DNA of 64,000 bases from Gordionus sp. m RMFG-2023. Taxonomy: Eukaryota; Nematomorpha; Gordioida; Chordodea; Parachordodidae. Location of the stretch: contig NC_088775.1 of NCBI RefSeq assembly GCF_954871325.1, forward strand, positions 52,057,561 through 52,121,560. Reading direction: 5' to 3'. The position numbers and the translations under genes are program-made. Shown in pieces: positions 57,341 through 64,000 of the stretch (position 1 is its first letter; every line of letters begins with the position of its first letter). A model generated the notes under the pieces. It did no database searches. It had not been told where the DNA came from and was given only the letters and a program-made list of their open reading frames with translations.

Positions 57341-58240
57341 CAAAAATTAAAATTAGATATTAGATATTAGGCAAAAAGGACAATAAAAGAGTAATATAAA
57401 AATATGTTATTTAACTTAGATATTTATAGGTGAAGGAAAAATTATGATGAAAATTTTTAGGAAAAAACTTTACACTTTATTGAATAATACATTTATTTTA
57501 TTAAATTTAAATATAACACATATATATTGTTTGTATTTATTATTGTAAAAATTTAATTCGTATTTATTATTGTAAAAATTTATATGATTATTATCTTTTT
57601 TCGCAATATATATTCATTATTGATTTTTGTGAATTATATTTAAATAAAGAGATATTTACAAATGGATAGTTTATAATTATTAAGGAATAACATATTCAAA
57701 GTACACATAACAAGACTTATAAATTATAATCTAAAGGAATTATAAATGCTAAAAAAAATACAAAAGAAATTATATCAGGAATTTTTTTTATATAATTCAA
57801 AACATTGATCAATAAAATTATGTATATTCAATTTTGTTTTTCATAGGAAATCTGCCATAAATAATTTTTACCAAAATAAATAGATTAATAATATAAGTTT
57901 TATTTAAGATTTAAATCTGACAAAAATTAGAAATAAATATTTAATTTGAAATATCATACTATGAAAGGAAATTTTGCTTCCTGTACAATATTTTTGGTTA
58001 CAGCCATATGCACTGCAATATATTATCATTTTCTTAAAATATAAAAAATATATTAAATTTTATAAAAGATATCAAATCATATGAAAAAAATTTAATTCAA
58101 AATGATGAATTTACTATAAAATTAAGTAGATAAATTGTTTTTCTGATATTATGTAATAAAAAATATAAGTCATTTCAAGATTATATAATATATCTTTCCT
58201 CACTTTGATTTTTTTTATTGAATATATATATATAAAATAT
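57341..58240. other. AT-rich sequence, nothing recognised
   Basis: No ORF of note, repeat family or RNA gene seen. Confidence 0.45.
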
Positions 58241-59478
58241 TTAATTGAATTCTTATAAAAAATATTCATTCTAACTTGATTAGTCTAAATAAACGAAGAA
58301 AGAAGAATGACGTCCTTGGAGAAAAAGCAAAAATATTATTATATCTCTTTTTATTTCTCTTTTTCATAAGGTTTAAAATTAGAAAATAATATTAAAAAGG
58401 TTAAGTTATAAAATAAATTTATAACTAAAATAAAAATATAATTTGAATAAGTTAAATGAATACGCGTTACATAATAAACATATACTATTTAATAACCAAA
58501 ATATATAATATTAATTTCTATAATATAACATTCTCCCTCTTCTAAAAAGCCTTCCCATAATTTCATCTATGAAGTCATAGAGAGTTAGTTGTCCAAATGG
58601 TTTATTGTTTTGGTTGTCAATGTTGCATCAGTCACATTTTAATTGTTGGCTTGTCCAAATCGTTGGTTTGTTTAAATCGTAAGCTTGATATCCTTATCGA
58701 AAGTTGTCTCCATAAATCATGATTTTGTCATATAGCTTGCTTGGTAGTACTCAGTTGTTAATATTATCATTTTTCAAAATTGTTATTATCAATAAGTGCG
58801 AATAATGAGAAATAATAGTTCATCAAGTTGGATACAAGAATAAATGAAGAATGATAAATCAATAGGATTGTTATATAATATTTTTAGTGTTTTAATTTTT
58901 CGCGTTTTAGTGTTCAATTTATTTTTTGCGTTTTAGTTATTTTTTCGCGTTTTAGTGTTTAAATTTATTTTTATTTATAAATTAATATTTTCAATCCTGA
59001 GGTTAAAATATGCAAATAAAATATTATTCACATTTCCCTCTCTTTAAAAAAAATTTTTAATTTCACACCCTAGTTTTAATTCAATAAATGTTTTTTTTAA
59101 ATAATAATTCTTCATAAGATAATTTTTAGAAAATGATCTCCTCATCACATCATTTAAATATTTTTCTAAAATGATGATGTTTAGTTTTTACATAACTTCT
59201 TTTATTTGTCTTCAAGGCTTTAAATTTCAAAAACTTTTTATCACATTTATTACTTTGAGTTATTTTAATTTTATAATTTTATAATATGCAATTTTTATCT
59301 ATTAAATCTTTTAATTCATATGTTTCAATTCAATTACATTTTGATAAATCATATTTCTTGTTTAGGATTTTTAATGGTTTAACTTTGTAATATTTTTAAT
59401 TATATCTAAGAATTCATCTTTAGGTAATTCAGTTAATTTACACAATTGGTCATAATTCAAGAAAGAAAAAATATATAT

Positions 59479-59569
59479 CAATAGGCATTTCACTAAGAAA
59501 TTCAAAATATCAATAGGCATTTCACTAAGAAATTCAAAATATCAATAGGCATTTCACTAAGAAATTCAA
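59479..59569. repeat. 32-bp tandem repeat (about 2.9 copies)
   Basis: Unit CAATAGGCATTTCACTAAGA plus 12 more bases, copies adjoining without spacers, inside the LTR element. Confidence 0.9.
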
Positions 59570-59899
59570 CTGTTAATTCATTATTAAGTAAATATTTTTT
59601 AAGGCTTTTTATGTATTCAAATATGTCCATTATGATTGATTTATATTTAAGTTATTTTAATAAGTAAATTTACAACATGCCTTTATCTGGGCATAAAATT
59701 TTAATTTATAATAACTTTTCTTTTTACGTGGATTTAGAATTATTAGTAAATCATCATTGGTCTCACTATATAGAATTCATAACCTAACGTCCAACTTCCA
59801 TATTGGTTCTAGGTTGTCACATTAGATTAGGTTGGTCATCATATTGCAGTCCACCACCCAGAGCCAGGACACCATGAAGAAGCTTTTGGCGTGAAAGAA

Positions 59900-60055
59900 C
59901 GTGCTAGGGTTTGATTCTTGGTCATCTCAATAGATTAGGCATTGGTCATCTCAATAGATTAGGCATTGGACATCAATAGATTAGACATTGGTCATCTCAA
60001 TAGATTAGGCATTGGACATCAATAGATTAGACATTGGTCATCTCAATAGATTAGA
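59900..60055. repeat. Short tandem repeat GGTCATCTCAATAGATTAG
   Basis: About seven alternating copies of CATTGGTCATCTCAATAGAT and CATTGGACATCAATAGATTA, units of 17-27 bp, near the primer-site end of the LTR element. Confidence 0.88.
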
Positions 60056-60360
60056 TAGTCATCTCATTCTAGTTCACCACCCAGAGCTGGGCACCACGAA
60101 GAAAGGAGAAGGACGTCCTTGGAGAAAAAGTAAATATATTATTTTATCTCTTTTTATTTCTCTTTTTCATAAGGTATATATAACATTTTTACAAATTAAA
60201 ATTAGAATATAATATTAAAAAGGTTAAGTTATAAAATAAAATTATAACTAAAATAAAAATATAATTTGAATAAGTTAAATGAATGCGCGTTACATAATAA
60301 ACATATACTATTTAATAACCAAAATATATAATATTAATTTCTATAATATAACAATAAATT

Positions 60361-60900
60361 TGAAAAATCTTAAAGATATTCATTAAGTAATAAAGAAAAC
60401 AATAAATCTCCTTACTTCTCTGGAAATTTCAATAAAATTTTAAATATTCTTATTACTATACAATTTTTATTTTATATTGATTATTCTATATAAAATCTTA
60501 AAAATATTAAGTAATAAACTTTAAATGTTAATAAAGAGCAGAAAATATTTAATTATATTATGATCACTATAGAAGGTATTTATTTTAACTTGATTAGTTT
60601 AAATAAATCTTAATAGTATTCATTAAGTATTAAACATGACCTTTATTTGCTCTGTAAATGTTAATAAAGAGCAGAAAATGTTTAATTATAATTTTATCAC
60701 TATAAAAGTATTTATTCTAACTTGACTCTAAATCAATTTAAATAATATTATGCTCTGTAAATGTTAATAAGGAGCAGAAAATGTTTAATTATATTCTTTA
60801 TCACTATAAAAAGTATTTATTCTAACTTGATTACCTAAATAAATTTTAAAGATATTTATTAAGCAATAATCAAAACAGTATAACCATAATTAACTTGCTC
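60361..60900. repeat. ~100-135 bp tandem array
   Basis: AATGTTAATAAAGAGCAGAA begins near 60525, 60658 and 60761; TATTTATTCTAACTTGATTA accompanies it. The flank left of the LTR element (58262-58293) is part of the same unit. Confidence 0.75.
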
Positions 60901-61302
60901 TAAAAATGTTTTTTATCTAGTAAAACATATATATATTGTAAATATAAAGCATAATAATTATACCTGAAATTTATTTAATTATCATGTGTTTCTTTGGTAA
61001 CAGGCAGGGGCGTCGCTAGCCTTTACAATCTCGAACGCCTTTATTAAACAGCAAAAAATGGTGTCATATAAATTTATTTTATTTTTTTATTTAACACGCT
61101 TGTTTTTTTATTTAACAAATAAATATTAAAAAAAAGTTGTTTATTTTTTTAATAAATTATTTTTAACGCAATTTTTTTATTTAATGGAAAATGTAATGGT
61201 AATTTTAAAATTCAGGCAGAGAACCTTTAAACAATATTTAGTAATGGTTTTAAAACATTTATATTCCAATAGTATGGACCACAATTTATAACCCAGAGTT
61301 GA
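60901..61302. other. Spacer with a possible hAT terminus
   Basis: CAGGGGCGTCGCTAGCC near 61004 looks like the end of a hAT-type element, but no partner end was found. Otherwise AT-rich and gene-free. Confidence 0.35.
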
Positions 61303-61522
61303 AACTTTTCGGCAACTCACTGAATCACGGGGAAATTTTTAATATTATTTTTTTTTTATTTTTTTTTTTATTATTTTTTTTTATTTATTTATTTTTATTA
61401 TTTTTTTTTAATATTTTTTTTTTTAATTTAAAATAAAATATAAGATTGTCTGGATTTAGGTAGAAACTTTTTGATGTAATAATAATTTAAAGTTTCATTA
61501 CTCAAAAGTTTTAAGAATTTTG

Positions 61523-62523
61523 CAGAGTTGTTAAGGAGCGGCGTTCCTGGAGCGCTGCTACATTTTCAAAAACACTTGGAGCGCCCCTCTGTTTTAAATT
61601 GGGGAGCGGGAGCTAGGTCCTTTTAGGGCTGGAGTGGAGGAGCGCCGCTCCCCCGCTCCTTTAAATTTAATATATAAATTAAATTATTTTTTAAAAATTA
61701 ATAATATTTATTAATTAAAATTCATTTTAGCCGAGTTTTATATTGGTTTTTATCTAATCATTTTAAATATTAAACATCAAGTTTTCCTTTTTATATTGAA
61801 AATTTTTTGGAAAATCTTGTAAGTCATATTAATATTCGTTTTATAGATATATAATAAAAAATAGTTTTAGATATTATGGATTTAGATATCATAGATGAAG
61901 AAATCGAATTTCCATTTCCATCATACAAAAAATATTTAAAACTTCTAAAAGATGTTGATCCAAATGATCAAACAAATTACGGGCAAAATGTATTTTGTGT
62001 TTAAATAAAACTATTTAATTTTCAAAAGTGAGCAGCTTCCATCTAAAAAGCATCTAAAAGTAAAAAATCTTTCTTTTAAATACAAATTAATTTGGAAAAT
62101 GTTTTTGGATTCCATGAAATTGATCATCAGGAAGATAATATATTGGACAAATATTTTTTTAATAATGATACCAAAATTATTATTTTTGATAAATTCCCTG
62201 AATTAAAAAATATCTTTAAAAAATCCAATACCCTGCTTTCCCTCTAGTGCTCCTGTGGAGTGCCTATTTAGTATTGCAAAACAGGTCTTAGGGGAGAAGC
62301 ATGGATGTTTGTAGATTCTAATTTAAATTTTATTATTTTTAAAAGCTAATAAAAGTTTATAAATATTTTGATAGATAATTTAATATAAATAAAGCTTTTT
62401 GATAAATAAAAATAAGATTTTATTTCATATACCCTCTAAAAAAATGAAAATCAAAGGAGCGGTTATGGAGTGGCACTCCATTACTTGGAGCGGGACTTTT
62501 AAAAAGGAGCGTTAACAACTCTG
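61523..62523 (+). mobile_element. 1.0-kb hAT nested in Merlin
   Basis: Ends CAGAGTTGTTAAGGAGCG and CTTTTTAAAAAGGAGC...GTTAACAACTCTG, flanked by GAATTTTG at 61515-61522 and 62524-62531. The subterminal regions are rich in GGAGCG/CGCTCC. On the plus strand the N-terminal region (61877 on: MDLDIIDEEIEFPFPSYKKY, then a decayed BED finger at 61980-62060) is followed by the dimerisation motif SSAPVECLFSIA (62245-62280). The catalytic core between them is deleted, giving a short non-autonomous copy that kept both ends of its protein. Confidence 0.93.
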
Positions 62524-62744
62524 GAATTTTGCATACATTTTTGGTTCAATTGGCGATATTTTAGATTTTTTTTATTAAAAAATATAAATAAATGATCGTC
62601 TGGATTTTGACGGAAATTTTTTGATTCAATATAAATTCATAGTTTTATTATTCAAAAGTTTTAAGAATTTAATATTTTTTTAAATTTAACATTTTACATC
62701 TTTATATAAATTTTAACAAAATTATAATTTCTTATACAAGGCCG

Positions 62745-63644
62745 ATGGCTTTTTTAAAAGATCATGAATTTCTTATCAATCACACGTGTTGCAATAATAG
62801 CATGAAAATAGAAAAATGGAGAATTCAAGCAGCTATTCTATATGGAAGGGTTTAATATATTATTTTTTAGATTATATTTTATTAATTAGGCACTATATTT
62901 GAAAATGTAAATCTTCCTATTAACAAATTTATCCACCTAATATATCTTTTTGTGTCCTGGACTTCTATTAGTGATAGTCTTGTTTTAATCAAATTAGCCC
63001 AAAATACTATTGGAAAATGGTAAAATATATCTATAAAATTTGTCAATAATTTTTTATAAGATATGCAATATTTAGAAAAATTTGCTACCATACACAGGCC
63101 ATCTCTTTTGAGGAAATAGGGGGTCCTAGGCATGTTATTGAAATAGAGGAATCTCATATTTTTAGGAAGAAAAATAACACAGAAAGGATTTTAAAATCCA
63201 ATGCCATTTGGGTTGTAGTCGGTATATCGAGAAATAATGGAATTTTTTTTAGCTGAAACTGAGAAAAGAGATAAAGAGACCCTTCTGGGTATAATTAGTA
63301 AGCATGTCCATAATGATTCAATTATAATGACGGACAAATGGAAGGGGTAAATTAAATATTGATAAATCTTAAAATAAATATTTTTCCAAGTTATAACATT
63401 CTGGACGAAAACGGATATGATCATCATCAATCATAGCAATATATCAACCCACACTCAACGTATTGAGCGTTTATGGAGGGATCTTAAGACAAGCATCCCC
63501 AGAAATGGAAGAAAATCTTCCTCTCATTTATATGTATGTGAATATTCCTATTTTCGTAATATTAAAAATATGTCTAATATAAATAAATTAATTAAATTTT
63601 TAAATGATATAAATTTATATAGAACTATTTCTGTTTTTCCTTAA
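62745..63644 (+). pseudogene. Merlin transposase (IS1016/ISXO2-like DDE), broken
   Basis: Cut-and-paste transposase of the Merlin superfamily. Pieces in order: MAFLKDHEFLINHTCCNNSM (62745 on, N-terminal Cys region), TIFENVNLPINKFIHLIYLF (62890-62950), IGGPRHVIEIEESHIFRKK (63110-63170), AIWVVVGISRNN (63200-63240), AETEKRDKETLLGII (63255-63300), SIIMTDKWKG (63318-63350), then HTQRIERLWRDLKTSIPR (63450-63500) in the final frame. The expected catalytic triad is Asp in EIDES, Asp in TDKWKG (63333-63335) and Glu in RIERLW (63465-63467). Here the first is Glu (codon 63146-63148), so the copy is probably inactive even apart from its stops and frame changes. Confidence 0.88.
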
Positions 63645-63649
63645 ATATA

Positions 63650-63912
63650 TATAATTTGATTTAATAGCAATTTGTAAGAATTATGAAAATTTTCACAAAT
63701 AAAATACTCCATTTTTTAAAATTCTTAAATATACTCCGTTTGTTAAAATTTTTAAATACAGTCCTTTTTTAAAATTTTTAAATATACTCGGTTTTTTTTA
63801 AACTTTTAAATTTACTCCGTTTGTTATTTTTTTAAAAAAAAATCTGTATAAAAAAATAAATAAAAAAAATATATTAAAAAAAAATATTAAAAAAAAATAA
63901 ATAAAAAAAAAT
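63650..63912. repeat. Low-complexity A/T tail of Merlin
   Basis: TTTTTAAATATACTCCGTTT-type repeats (63700-63830) followed by A-rich tracts. The left end has the complementary T-rich tract at 61347-61440, extending the inverted repeat loosely. Confidence 0.6.
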
Positions 63913-64000
63913 AATATTAAAAATTTCCCCGTGATTCAGTGAGTTACCAACTTTTCAAATATACTTAATCTAATAATTATTTAAAAATTTTATAGATGTT

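Larger units (their letters stand above)
58294..60353 (-). mobile_element. Short LTR retroelement, internally reduced, fossil
   Basis: Direct repeats at 58294-58530 and 60097-60353 (words GACGTCCTTGGAGAAAAAG and ATAAACATATACTATTTAAT in both), flanked by the 5-bp duplication ATAAA at 58289-58293 and 60354-60358. Minus orientation: a purine tract (complement of TTCTCCCTCTTCT) adjoins the 58.5-kb LTR and a primer-site-like TGGTGCCCAGC adjoins the other. The interior is ~1.57 kb with no recognisable RT or integrase. The family is not certain, perhaps Copia-type. Broken, but the LTRs are very similar, so fairly young. It is inserted in the array that continues at 60361. Confidence 0.82.
61311..63948 (+). 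mobile_element. Merlin DNA transposon with exact 8-bp target duplication
   Basis: Ends GGCAACTCACTGAATCACGG and (complement of the right end) GGTAACTCACTGAATCACGG. The 33-bp core 61314-61346 matches 63913-63945 perfectly in inverted form. Flanked by AACTTTTC at 61303-61310 and 63949-63956. GG-starting ends with an 8-9 bp duplication fit Merlin. A hAT (61523-62523) is inserted; without it the element is ~1.63 kb. The transposase is at 62745-63644 on the plus strand. Confidence 0.93.

Noticed and set aside
59479-59569. Repeats that could suggest a CRISPR array
   Set aside because: The copies adjoin without unique spacers and lie inside a eukaryotic LTR element.
62882-63430. Two minus-strand ORFs over the Merlin region
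   Set aside because: Antisense of the Merlin transposase; the plus strand carries the recognisable motifs.

Overview
The window is a strongly AT-rich eukaryotic locus (by eye about three quarters A+T) made almost entirely of nested, decaying mobile elements and tandem repeats. No convincing intact host gene, rRNA, stand-alone tRNA gene or CRISPR array was found. The mix points to an animal or animal-like parasite with a very AT-rich genome: hAT, Ginger1, Merlin and Mutator-like DNA transposons, two LINE families (one with an APE endonuclease, one with a restriction-like C-terminal domain of the kind common in invertebrates), and Gypsy-type and other LTR remnants. The one multi-exon gene that can be read, the Ginger1 transposase, has GT-AG introns of only about 41-54 bp, so the host probably splices very short introns. 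The species cannot be named from this sequence.

Layout. About 0.68-8.77 kb is a fold-back element whose arms are inverted arrays of a ~285 bp dimeric repeat; a hAT transposon with a perfect 8-bp target duplication (2710-6258) sits in its middle. 9.7-13.2 kb is an APE-type LINE on the minus strand, split by a 400-bp hAT-like MITE (10166-10565). Its repeat-rich 5' region (13.2-17.1 kb) carries a gag-only LTR element (14515-16740). 17.1-21.2 kb is mostly featureless, with one possible exon (19422-19721) and a hAT scrap near 20.7-21.2 kb. 21.7-23.0 kb holds a decayed unclassified transposon protein, and 23.0-25.4 kb a Gypsy-type remnant carrying a Mutator-like MITE that contains a tRNA-like SINE head (24877-25258). 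25.4-30.7 kb is a ~115 bp minisatellite split by a LINE. 30.8-37.4 kb is a second Gypsy-type cluster on the minus strand, with two hAT insertions.

37.5-45.5 kb is a nest: tandem arrays surround a 5.1-kb hAT (39467-44557), which holds a second copy of the restriction-like-domain LINE (39.9-42.1 kb) and a fold-back MITE (42383-43218). 46443-47770 is another internally deleted hAT. 48217-57332 is a 9.1-kb element with inverted end arrays and an 8-bp target duplication; inside it lies the best-preserved gene of the window, a Ginger1 transposon (49528-54844) encoding a Gypsy-integrase-like DDE transposase followed by an OTU protease domain. 58294-60353 is a small LTR element inserted into a tandem array, and 61311-63948 is a Merlin transposon with a hAT inserted in it (61523-62523).

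How it works together: there are no operons or cooperating host genes. The history is a series of insertions, readable from target-site duplications. Seven hAT-type copies have exact 8-bp duplications, so hAT activity has been repeated and dominant here.
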